A stretch of DNA of 64,000 nucleotides, from contig NC_087081.1 of assembly GCF_026151205.1 (NCBI RefSeq), positions 4,111,746-4,175,745 on the forward strand. The letters are read 5' to 3'. Made by a program: the position numbers and the translations under genes. This document shows positions 1 to 10,075 of this stretch, one piece after another. The notes under the pieces were generated by a model that worked only from the letters and a program-made list of their open reading frames with translations, had not been told where the DNA came from and made no database searches. Position 1 is the first letter of the stretch; every line of letters starts with the position of its first letter. The stretch is from Bolinopsis microptera. Its lineage: Eukaryota; Ctenophora; Tentaculata; Lobata; Bolinopsidae.

Positions 1-956
1 ATCGTTTTTTATAATTTATATAACCGACCGGAAATTACACACGCTTAGACAGACAGAGAGACGATCAGACACACACACATTCTGGGATTATTAAGGTGAT
101 AATTAATTGAATTTTCAAATAAATTAAGAACCCCGATCTTATGCAGATATTTTATGCAAATATTTTAGTTCCCCCCCATAGCCTTTTTGACTAATACGCT
201 TTCTTAAATATTAAATTTTGAATAGCGAAGAATATTTTAGCTCTTTTTAAACTGGTATGAATTTGTAGTTAAAAATTAAAGGAAAATGAACCAATACGAA
301 AAAATCGTGTAACCCATTCAGAGAGCTAACTCTAACCTTGGGAGAATATAATGCAAAATATTCCAGGCATTTTGTAAGACACAGAATCTGTCAGAAAAAT
401 AGGAAAACAAATTAAAAAATTCTATAATTGAATGCAAAAATCAAACAATGGACAACTATGTGATTGCATTTGAGATATTAATTCCTATTATCCAGAAGGG
501 CATATACATATACGTATACCACAAGTAACCTCACAGAAACATCACAATAATGCGGCTACTGTTCCCTATCTGGACATTGCACTAATCCTGTATCTTGACA
601 TCTCGACGTTAAATTTAATTTAATGATGAATGTTGCAAGACGCCCCTCCTGATGGTTATTTGCTATAAACTAGCCGTCATAAATTATTGCATCAGTATCT
701 TGAATTGCGTAATATCTTTATACCTTATCGGTCATTATTTGACCAGAAGTTGTGTGAACATAAATAATTTTAAATGAACGCTCAAATGCATTCAAAACCA
801 TTAAAAGATGAGGCATTAGAAATTCAAACCTTTTAAATCTTTTTTGATACAGTAAGCAAGGAAAGAGATCGTTAAGCAGCAAAAATGTTATTATAATTTA
901 GTCCGATCATAGAAATTGAAATTGACTGAAAAAAACGTATTCATATTCTGAACGTT
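1..956. other. AT-rich stretch without a gene
   Basis: I see no convincing ORF, RNA gene or splice-consistent exon. Near 720-745 the sequence taccttatcggtcattattt resembles the TA-flanked inverted-repeat end of the elements at 15287, 22593 and 36607. No matching right end was found nearby, so it is an isolated transposon end at most. Confidence 0.5.
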
Positions 957-1223
957 ATGACATTAGGAAGGCACTCAGGAAAGCACTCAGAAAGGCGCTC
1001 AGGAAGGCACACAGGAAGGCACTCAAGAAGGCACTCAGGAAGGCACTCAGGAAGGCACTCAGGAAGGCACTCTGGAATGCACTCAGGAAGGCACTTAAGA
1101 AGGCACTTAAGAAGGCACTCAGGATTCAGGAAGGCACTCAGGAAGGCACTCAGGAAGGCACTCAGGTAGGCCCTCAGGAAGGCACTCAGGAAGCCGCTCA
1201 GGAAGCCGCTCAGGAAGCAGCTC
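957..1223 (+). repeat. 12-bp minisatellite (aggaaggcactc)n
   Basis: About 21 imperfect tandem copies of a 12-bp unit, with variants such as aggaagccgctc towards the right end. Because 12 is a multiple of 3, the array reads as an open frame of repeating Gly-Arg-His-Ser, which explains the short ORF here. There is no independent sign of a gene. Confidence 0.9.
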
Positions 1224-1569
1224 CATTTAAGTGACCTTTGTTCATTTGTTGGTAACCCGCCGGGTGCCCCACATGCAAATCATTATCGTTAACCGTGACT
1301 AGTGTCTCCCCCTTTCAACAAAAATTATATAGACTTCATATTATTCAAAAAAATTGCACAAATTGAAATAGACTGCACGCAAGCTTAAAATGAAAAGGAG
1401 AACTTCGTATAATGTAACGATAAATGTTAAATGATGCCGACCCAGTCAATGCAATGTTCATTACGGCAAGCTTTTAGTAATAATCTTCATATTATATATA
1501 TAATATAATATATTGCAAATATTACTTGCATTCTTCACCGGGACCGGGACATGCTCTATTAAAGTATTA
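1224..1569. other. AT-rich intergenic sequence
   Basis: No gene seen. It contains a short (TA)-rich palindromic tract near 1490-1515. Confidence 0.4.
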
Positions 1570-2437
1570 ATACTAGCATGGCAGGAACCCGTCTAACCCT
1601 TAAGTGCTGTCAAGACTCAAGAGACTAAAATAATTGATACCTATTTAATTCGCGTTTTTGACACCACTTGAGGGTCCAAATTTGGGGCACTAAAATTCTT
1701 ATTTCTTTGTAAATTTTTATTTTTTCGTGCTGATTTGAAGGCCATTTAAGCATTTGAACCAGTAACAAGAATTGCGCCCGTTGTTTCGTTTTGGCGGACG
1801 CTAGATTTCCATTTCACATTTCCTATAAATTTAAGTATAAGCTCCAATCAGCTCACTTCAATCTTCATGATAATAATATTGATAAATTATGCATCAAATA
1901 CGGGAAAAAATTCAGTTCAATTGCCGTAGAACTTAACTTGTATCTGTAATTCAAGAAATTATCAGCAAAGGTAAACTATATTCGTGTACACATCAATACA
2001 CTACGCGTGCCACGTACAAATTGGGCGTATTACCTAATAGTAATATTATACATTACATGCATCATATACATTAAAACACAGTCGCGCCGCGCATTCATAG
2101 ATCACAGGCTGTCTATGACTATACATCACATCTCCGCAAGCAATCCTCGCGCGCGCGCAACTTTTTGTTGCTTGGTAACGAACGGAAGTAAGAAACACGA
2201 CATACTCAGACCCACCTACTGCAATCTCCAAATCCACGTTTTTCTGCAAAAACCTCCATTCGTAACCTTTCACTATTGCCTTTTTTCAAAAGGGTGAAAA
2301 GGAAAAAATATTTAAGTTGTATATCTTTTACGGTTTTCGCGGAAAGTCGTGTTAAAGTTGATGCTGTGGTGTCAGTAAAATGGTACGAATATATATATAT
2401 ATATATATATATATCGTCTCGCTTTATATATAGTAAG
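1570..2437. repeat. Foldback-family repeat split by another repeat
   Basis: 1574-1780 (caggaacccgtc, then ttcgcgtttttgacaccact) and 2300-2437 (cggttttcgc, then gtggtgtcagtaaaatgg, then a TA microsatellite and tcgtctcgctttatata) match consecutive parts of the right half of the foldback element at 16669-17290. Between them, about 1783-2308 carries sequence like the outer arm of the large palindrome at 23815-25688 (ggcggacgctagatttccat, then aaaagggtgaaa). This is a nested insertion. The overlapping short ORFs are not supported as genes. Confidence 0.65.
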
Positions 2438-3053
2438 ATTAGAGTATCACAGCATTTATCAGATACTTCAGTTTCTTCGCGTCTTGGCCCGATCATTAAC
2501 AAGGGGACTGTAAATCAAATATGTATTTTCCCGAGGAACTGATAATACTATAAGTATAATATAATAATAATACTATAACATTTTTTTTTATTGAAATCTT
2601 TCAATTATTATCATTAGAATTTATTACAATATCAATGTTGTATAGAATTTCTAAAAATGGACTAGAGAAACCAAAAAATGCCTTGACAAGTGTACAGCGA
2701 TGATAACAATCAGGGGACACCAATACACCCAAATAACCAAACAAAAGGCCTCGAGAGACCTGATGAAAAGTCGAGCAATTACATTGGGCCCCAAGTACAG
2801 AAGGAGAAAAATGGGCAAATAATATGAGCTGTGAACTTAGGAGGCATTTCTAGGTTTTTAAGAATAATTGCCACAACCCAAAAATTCTCAATTACAATTG
2901 GCTGATTTGTAATATTTCCAATGGAATGAAGTTTTAACGATAAAATTTAAATAATTGAATATAAAAGACTAAATCAAAATTGTATCCGAATAAAGCAAAA
3001 ATGCGTGATGAGTACCTCAAAAAAAATAAAAACAAAAATAATAGAGAAATACA
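2438..3053. other. AT-rich sequence 3' of a minus-strand retroelement
   Basis: No ORF of note. Relative to the minus-strand RT that ends at 3054 this is its downstream side. A run of A on the plus strand at 3018-3042 interrupts it. The exact end of the element cannot be placed. Confidence 0.35.
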
Positions 3054-3935
3054 CTACCCGTAGTCAGGAGAAAAAGAATTGTCAGGATCTGAACTAGGGT
3101 CAATATCTACAGATGCAGTACAAACATGTTCCTTCCAGATGTGTTTAATAAGTTCTGTTTTAAACACACCTGGTCTGATAATCTCTCGAAGGGAAAGTGG
3201 AAGTCGGTTCCAAGTGAGATGAGCTCGATAAAAGTAAGATTTAGATATAGCTGAGCCAGGTGGAATTGAAGATATTACTGATAAGTGATCAAGATGTGAG
3301 CTTCTCAGTCGGCTTGACCCGGAGAAGGAAGTAAGGTACTGAGGCAGAGTGGTGCATGGGTGGTATTGATGCACTAGGGAATGAAAGAACTTGAGATCAT
3401 GGTAATCAAACCTGTACTTTAGGGGCAGAATATTTAACTGTTTACAATGGGCATTATAGATTTCCTCTACACTATAGCTTACACCGTAATCATTACGAAT
3501 CCATTTGAGGGCCCTTTTCTGCAATCCTTCAAGCCTATTGATAGTGCTACTGGACGCTGGTCGCCAAATGATGGGACAGTGTTCGAATATTGAGCGTACA
3601 AGAGTAAGATACAAGACTCTTCTCTTGTTCAGATCATTAATAAAATGACAATTTCTCTTAAGCATGCCAAATTTTTGGTTAGCTTTACCATATAGAGCAT
3701 CGGCCTGGCTATTAAAATTTAGATTAGACGTCATGATTATGCCTAAATCTTTTTCAGAATCTGTATAATCAAGAAGAGTTTGGCCCATAGAGTAAGTGTA
3801 ACGTGTAAATGGTAAAATGCCATCTAAGGGAGACCACCTCTTAAGTATAGCTAAGACCTTACATTTATCAGGATGAAACTTCATCTTATTAGTTCTTGCC
3901 CATGTCATGAGATAATTAATATCGCTTTGAAGTAT
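3054..3935 (-). pseudogene. Non-LTR RT, C-terminal half (CR1/jockey-like)
   Basis: The translation has the hallmarks of the region after the RT catalytic core in CR1/jockey-type non-LTR elements: ILQSDINYLMTWARTNKMKF, FHPDKCKVL, a DLGIIM strand, the thumb-like LYLTLVRSIFEHCPIIWRP and LEGLQKRALKWI. It ends in a normal stop at 3054. It is collinear with the copy at 20556-21519 (LQADIDALHCWAVRNKMKFH), so both belong to one lineage. The upstream half of the same gene lies at 4722-5215, separated by the 786-bp insertion at 3936-4721. The frame of this half is open throughout, suggesting fairly recent inactivation. Confidence 0.85.
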
Positions 3936-4721
3936 ATCTTCGGAATTTCGCTGGATTGTACAACTTTCGTCTTGGTAGATTCCAAACACAAGGAAATTTT
4001 CCTTCTGGTTGGTAATATACTCAATGATGGGAGTATAGTGTATTGGCTATGCCCCGCTTACTAGTTTAGCTCTTTCTAGTCCCCTGCTACACGGCATGTA
4101 AACAGGGATTGGCTAGTTAGAGGCGGTCCGTGTAGGCCTTACACTGTGCTTTCAGCAATACTCATAAGTATTTCCGTGGCTGTGGTTGCAATGCGCCTAG
4201 TCTACTGGAATGATTCTTCGGAATTTCGCTGGATTGTACAACTTTCGTCTTGGTAGATTCCAAACACAAGGAAATTTTCCTTCTGGTTGGTAATATACTC
4301 AATGATGGGAGTATAGTGTATTGGCTATGCCCCGCTTACTAGTTTAGCTCTTTCTAGTCCCCTGCTACACGGCATGTAAACAGGGATTGGCTAGTTAGAG
4401 GCGGTCCGTGTAGGCCTTACACTGTGCTTTCAGCAATACTCATAAGTATTTCCGTGGCTGTGGTTGCAATGCGCCTAGTCTACTGGAATGATTCTTCGGA
4501 ATTTCGCTGGATTGTACAACTTTCGTCTTGGTAGATTCCAAACACAAGGAAATTTTCCTTCTGGTTGGTAATATACTCAATGATGGGAGTATAGTGTATT
4601 GGCTATGCCCCGCTTACTAGTTTAGCTCTTTCTAGTCCCCTGCTACATGGCATGTAAACAGGGATTGGCTAGTTAGAGGCGGTCCGTGTAGGCCTTACAC
4701 TGTGCTTTCAGCAATACTCAT
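3936..4721. repeat. Tandem 278-bp repeat inserted into an RT gene
   Basis: Three copies of one unit start at about 3938, 4216 and 4494 (period exactly 278 bp; the third stops at 4721 after about 228 bp). The copies are nearly identical, differing for example by tacacgg/tacatgg. The flanking RT codons join directly across the block: Asp-His-His on one side and Ile-Leu-Gln-Ser-Asp-Ile on the other, matching the uninterrupted relative at 20850. A further copy of the unit lacking its ends is at about 31534-31728. No Pol III box was convincing, so a SINE origin is possible but unproven. Confidence 0.85.
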
Positions 4722-5215
4722 ATGGTGGTCTTCCTCTTGGGATATCTCTCTCCAAATTTTAGTATCGCATCAGCGTATAAAAGGATATTAGTGCCCTGAG
4801 AAAGTCCAGAATATATATCATTTATGAAAAGAACAAAAAGTGTTTGGGTCCGATTATTGACCCTTGAGGAACACCTGACAACACCGGTAAGGTTGCAGAG
4901 ATAGCCCCATTAACAACTACACATTGCTGACGTCCGGAGAGGTAACTTTTCATAAATTGGAGAAGCATTCCATCGATGTTATAATAAAATTTTAGCTTGT
5001 ATAGTATTAGGTCGTGGTTAACGGAATCGAATGCTTTGGCAAAATCGAAGTAAACAATATCAGATCTAATGTTCTTGTTAAGAGAGAGGGATAGGCTATC
5101 GCAGAATTCAACCATCTGAGTTGCACAAGATTTGTGAGGCATGAAACCATGTTGACGAATAATAATACTATAACATAATAATAATACTATAACATAATAC
5201 ATAATACAATCTCTG
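4722..5215 (-). pseudogene. Non-LTR RT, N-terminal half
   Basis: The reverse strand encodes QHGFMPHKSCATQM, then IVYFDFAKAFDSVNHDLI (RT motif A, catalytic Asp), FMKSYLSGRQQCVV, and SGVPQGSIIGP (motif B). After this, near 4835-4850, the frame shifts by one base. The other frame gives LFINDIYSGLSQGTNILLYAD, the start of the YADD motif C. The block then runs into the 278-bp repeat insertion. The rest of the gene is at 3054-3935. The boundary with the plus-strand element to the right lies within 5160-5285 and includes a repeated taataatactataaca tract. Confidence 0.85.
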
Positions 5216-5283
5216 TCCAACTCTCCCTGGCATCTGCAAACTATTACAAGCAATCCCATACGATAAAATGAAACTATTTTGCA

Positions 5284-7278
5284 GTAAACACGTTAACATT
5301 GCCAAGGAGCGGTATTACAAAAAACAATTTGAAAAATATCAGGACTGTTCCAAAAAACAATGGGAGATAATTAACGGCCTGCTAAACAGAAAAAAGACGG
5401 GGATCTGATCAAATCAGATTGAGGGATACTGACGGGACGATCTTGAGTACTAACTCGGCAGTCGCTGAAAAGTTCAATGGCTACTTTTCCAGCATCGCAG
5501 CCAACATCAAGTCTCAGATCAGTTCCCGACAGACCTTCGATCCTGGGGGGTTCCAGGAGTATCTGACCGGGTCATGTCCAACGTCTATCTACCTCGAACC
5601 TACTGGGCCCACCGAGATTCATAGAATTATTATTGGCCTAAAAAATAAGGCAACTCTCGATTCAAAGATTGAGCCCTTGAAAATAGCCAGCACATGCCAA
5701 AATTTTTTATGCGCCTTAGCAAAAGTAGTTAACACATCTTTTGTAGAGGGAGCTTTCCCTAAAGCTTTGAAAACGGCAAAAGTTACACCTATACACAAAG
5801 GAGGTTGTAAACTCGACGTAGCGAATTATAGACCTATTTCGCTTCTGGGCTCGTTCTCAAAAATTTATGAAAAACTAATGCACAGACGCGTTTTAGAATT
5901 TCTCGACAAGAATAACTCTCTATTCGAGAATCAGTACGGATTCCGACCAGGAAGATCATGTGAGCACGCACTTCTCAATGCTCAGAGCTCTATTCTGCAT
6001 TCTCTAAATAAGAACCAAATAGCACTTTTATTACTTTTAGACTATAGCAAGGCATTTGACGTCCTAGATCACGCGACATTACTCAGGAAACTTGAGCATT
6101 ACGGTATTCGTGGCATTGCGTTGAAATGGTTCGAATCATACCTCAGTGGTCGCAGTCAATTTGTTTCCCTATACGGCTCCAATTCATCATTAGAATCTAT
6201 GATATACGGTGTTCCACAAGGGAGCATATTAGGCCCCCTGCTTTTTGTCATATATATCAATGACTTACCAGGAATCAGTAACCTAGCTAAATTTATATTA
6301 TACGCAGACGACGCAAACATTATTATCACCGGATCAAATGTACAAGACATTATATCCAAAGTAAACCACCTCACTGACGTGTTGATAAAATGGGTTAACT
6401 CGAACGGCCTAGCTCTTAATCTGAAGAAGACTTGCTATATGGTATTTTCAAAAAGACGGGTAGATCTATCGTCTCTACAAGTAAGTATCGACAACTCTCC
6501 TATAGAACGCAAAACGGAGGCCAGGTTTTTAGGAGTTATCGTCGACGACAAACTAAAATGGGCCAGCCACATCCGAGCCGTCAAAACAAAAATGTCACGG
6601 TTTATAGGTATTATGTTCAAAATAAAACGCAAATTACCAATCAAAGCACGCTTACAGATCTTCCAAAGTTTTGTACAATCTCACTTAAATTTCTGTTCAC
6701 TAGTTTGGGGCTTTGCTGCAAAATCCCATATTGAATCACTGTTCACTAAACAAAAGCAGGGAATACGAGCAGTTATGCCGGGCTACGTGAATTACTATTA
6801 CAACTACAAGGACGGTAAGCTTCCGGATCATACTAAAACTACGTTTAAAGAGTACGAAATATTATCTGTACACGGGGTCATCATAAAAAATGCTCTGACT
6901 CTGATGCACAAGATAACTTACATGCCTGGCCTTCTGCCGTCGTCGATAAAAGATTTATTTCCTCCCGATATACCAAAGTATGGCACGTCTTATGACGACA
7001 ATATCGACTGGCTAACAACGTACTCTCAACCAGATCTACGCGCTAGTGTTCTGTATAAAGGTCCTATATTAGCTATTACCGAGCACAACATTAGTCGCAT
7101 AACTTGCCCATCTAGCATTTTCTCAATAAGCATATATAAGAAATCAGCGAAGCGTGTAATGATAGAACTACAAAGCTCAGGAAACGATGAAGAATGGCCA
7201 CCTTTTCTGTTACATAATTTACCCGGGCTACGTAAATCGACAAGATCAGGCACACAACAAATCAACTACCGAGAATAA
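5284..7278 (+). CDS. Non-LTR retrotransposon reverse transcriptase, 5'-truncated
   Basis: The longest well-preserved non-LTR RT in the window. An uninterrupted ORF runs from 5419 to the stop at 7276-7278 (619 aa). RT landmarks: TPIHKGG and NYRPISLLGSFSKIYEKLM (about residues 118-150), LLLLDYSKAFDVLDH (motif A, about 200-215), YGVPQGSILGPLLFVIYIND (motif B, about 263-283) and ILYADDANI (motif C, about 293-301). A thumb/connection region and a long C-terminal tail follow. The linker typical of the endonuclease-RT junction (YYKKQFEKYQ, then WEIINGLLNRKK) is readable upstream at about 5293-5400 in another frame and ends at TGA 5406, so a frameshift separates it from the ORF. No endonuclease domain precedes it: this is a 5'-truncated copy. 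AATAAA-type signals lie just after the stop at about 7285-7295. Confidence 0.9.
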
Positions 7279-7730
7279 ACTAAGGAATAAATAAAACCAG
7301 ACGGTTAGCACACTAGTCACTATCAACCATATGCCACTTTTTTCACTGCCCATTCACTGTCATATTAATAGCATCATATAGATAGCGCTAGCAGGTGCTG
7401 ATAAGACATGGGCTCAGTTATTCTTTTTTGTTTTAACCTCAAGTAGCTTATAAAACAGTGCGTGTGATCATCTGTCGTATCAAATCAAATTATTTGTCAC
7501 TATATGTTAATAGATCATGATATACAAGTTTTAATTTTTAAAGCTTCTGTTTTTGTTTTTAATGAATAGACGTAATCAACATTTTCAATTTTCATATTCA
7601 CGCATATTAAATAAAACTATATTGTTATGTATTATATTATTTTGTAAACATTGGCCGGGTACCAAAAACCGGTCCCCAAACAAACAAACATCACCAAGAA
7701 GAACTTTAGGAACTGGGCATGTCCATTATA
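7279..7730. other. 3' flank / probable 3' UTR of the RT element
   Basis: AT-rich, with tandem aataaataaaa just after the RT stop codon and no further coding. It ends at the left edge of the 35-bp minisatellite. An exact 3' terminus could not be placed. Confidence 0.4.
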
Positions 7731-8693
7731 ATATCTCCATATAGCAACGGAACTAATTCTGGGCACATGATCTCCATAGCAACGGAACTAATTCTGGGCA
7801 CATGATCTCCATAGCAACGGAACTAATTCTGGGCACATGATCTCCATAGCAACGGAACTAATTCTGGGCACATGATCTCCATAGCAACGGAACTAATTCT
7901 GGGCACATGATCTCCATAGCAACGGAACTAATTCTGGGCACATGATCTCCATAGCAACGGAACTAATTCTGGTCACGTAATCTCCATAGCAACGGAACTA
8001 ATTCTGGGCACATGATCTCCATAGCAACGGAACTAATTCTGGGCACATGATCTCCATAGCAACGGAACTAATTCTGGGCACATGATCTCCATAGCAACGG
8101 AACTAATTCTGGTCACGTAATCTCCATAGCAATGGAACTAATTCTGGACACATGATCTCCATAGCAACGGAACTAATTCTGGGCACGTGATCTCCATAGC
8201 AACGGAACTAATTCTGGGCACATGATCTCCATAGCAACGGAACTAATTCTGGACACATGATCTCCATAGCAACGGAACTAATTCTGGACACATGATCTCC
8301 ATAGCAATGGAACTAATTCTGGTCACGTAATCTCCATAGCAACAGAACTAATTCTGGGCACATGATCTCCATAGCAACGGAACTAATTCTGGTCACGTGA
8401 TCTCCATAGCAACGGAACTAATTCTGGGCACATGATCTCCATAGCAACGCGGAACTAATTCTGGGCACATGATCTCCATAGCAACGGAACTAATTCTGGG
8501 CACATGATCTCCATAGCAACGGAACTAATTCTGGGCACATGATCTCCATAGAAACGGAACTAATTCTGGGCACGTGATCTCCATAGCAACGCCAACGGAA
8601 CTAATTCTGGGCACATGATCTCCATAGCAACGGAACTAAATCTGGTCACGTGATCTCCATAGCAACGGAACTAATTCTGGTCCCGTGATCTCC
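7731..8693 (+). repeat. 35-bp minisatellite with an X-box-like site per unit
   Basis: About 27 tandem copies of a 35-bp unit: atctccatagcaac, ggaactaattctg, then ggcacatg or gtcacgtg. Units differ at few positions, and the CACATG/CACGTG/CACGTA alternation recurs. atctccatagcaac matches the RFX X-box consensus RYYNCCATRGNRAC at every position, and the CACGTG or CACATG a few bases upstream is an E-box. There is no coding potential. The array is interrupted at 8694 by an RT fragment and resumes at 9108. Confidence 0.95.
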
Positions 8694-9107
8694 CTGTTGA
8701 TACTTTCGTACGAGCAGCTAGACTCCGATGGTTTGGCCATGTGGTGAGGATGCCAGAAGAAAGAATACCCAACTATCTTCTGTACTGGATCCCAATGCAT
8801 GGTAAAAGGTCAAGAGGTAGACCTCGGAAAAACTGGTTGTCATGTGTCCGGGAGGATGCAGCAATCTTCACAGGTGTCGCGAGAACATCTCGATAGAAGA
8901 TGCAGAACAACAAGCTACAGAGGTTTAAAAAGCGCCGAAAAAGCGCCCAATAAGCGATTATCAGCACCGATAATAAAATTTCGTTTATGGCAACTTGCCG
9001 CTACAGACAGGGTTCACTGGAGAGGTCTAATACACCGGAGAAAGGAGTTACTATTTGGTACAGGCCACTCCAACGACTAGGAGGAGACCTTCTCAAGTAC
9101 AAGTAAG
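8694..9107 (+). pseudogene. Retroelement RT C-terminal tail relic
   Basis: The frame starting near 8698 gives RLRWFGHVVRMPEERIPN, WIPMHGKRSRGRPRKNWLSC and VREDA, then a stop at about 8893. The RWFGHV-R and GKRSRGRPRK-W motifs are characteristic of the extreme C-terminus of many non-LTR RT polyproteins. Further on, DRVHWRGLIHRRKELLFGTGHSND resumes the same kind of tail up to a stop at 9078. The two parts are separated by part of a MITE (8923-8999). The fragment interrupts the minisatellite. Confidence 0.75.
8923..8999. mobile_element. Partial MITE (copy of the 33354 element)
   Basis: agcgccgaaaaagcgcccaa, then gcgattatcagcaccgataataaaatttcgtttatggcaacttgcc, closely matches the right half of the 158-bp MITE at 33354-33511, including its terminal inverted repeat. 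The left terminus is missing, so this is a truncated copy inside the RT tail. Confidence 0.7.
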
Positions 9108-9225
9108 CATGATCTCCATGCATAGCAACGGAACTAATTCTGGTCACGTGATCTCCATAGCAACGGAACTAAATCTGGTCACGTGATCTCCATAGAAACG
9201 GAACTAATTCTGGTCACGTGATCAC
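9108..9225 (+). repeat. Continuation of the 35-bp minisatellite
   Basis: Three further units, with CACGTG between them and X-box variants (atctccatgcatagcaac, atctccatagcaac, atctccatagaaac). This is the same array as 7731-8693, displaced by the RT fragment. Confidence 0.9.
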
Positions 9226-9955
9226 TTTAATGGGAACAGATTATAGTCAGACGCACATCCCTACTAATAATAATGCATTTCAACTTTATAACTGTATAGC
9301 AAGGAGGACTAGGGAGGTCCATTAGCAGAACTTCACAGCTTACACCAATAATTCTCTTTCCACTATCACACTAGTATCATTATATTTGGTCATAGAACAG
9401 ACAAGGTAAGTCGGTGGGCGCCGGTCTGGCGACAAGGCTGCAGTTATCCCGTGACACGTTCCGGTCATTGCACAGCCATGCTGACCGTGCTTGGTACTAA
9501 TCTGTTACCTTATACAGTCACGTTTCATAAAGATATACCTGCATTACACACCGAATACATTTCCTAGCAAAACGAAATGGATTAGGTGATAGTAAAATTA
9601 AATCTGTAATTATTTCTACTTAACATAATTACAATATTCAATAGTATAACAATTATTTATAGAATAATCAATATTCAATAGTAGTAGTATGGTAAATTAA
9701 TAATTCTATCGATCAAATTACATTAGTACAGTATAGTTACAGATTAAGTTTCTCTTATGCAATTATAATACTTATAATTATAGTAGAGGCTCTTACGGGC
9801 AAAACACAAGAAAACGTGATCTTTGGATATCATACAATCTTATTATCGTTTCATGAACAATTCGTTGAACAAAACTGAAAGCACGCACAAATTTGGGAAT
9901 TTATTTTTTACATCCTCTTAATTATTGGACCGCCTTTATCAATTTACAACTATAC
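9226..9955. other. Non-coding flank of the LTR element
   Basis: Repeated short AT-rich strings (aatattcaatagta and similar) are present. No ORF or transposon end recognised. Confidence 0.4.
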
Positions 9956-9960
9956 CTATT

Positions 9961-10075
9961 TGTTATATATTGATATATGATTTTATATTGTTAACTAATC
10001 ATACTAATAGCCTTTAGGTTTTAGGAAGTGATCGTTTCAATTGTTCATCACTGATAAGAACCCCGGAACACAACA
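9961..10075 (+). repeat. 5' LTR (115 bp)
   Basis: Starts tgttatatattgatatatga and ends ccggaacacaaca. The same 115 bases recur at 15022-15136. It starts TG and ends CA and is unusually short. No clear TATA box or polyadenylation signal is distinguishable in the AT-rich left part. Confidence 0.95.

Noticed and set aside
957-1169. Gly-Arg-His-Ser repeat protein
   Set aside because: It is the 12-bp minisatellite read in frame; no start context or conserved flank.
6156-6644. Minus-strand ORFs within the 5.4-7.3 kb RT
   Set aside because: Shadows of a well-supported RT coding sequence.
7731-8693. CRISPR-like array
   Set aside because: Units are contiguous with no unique spacers, and the genome is eukaryotic; it is a minisatellite.
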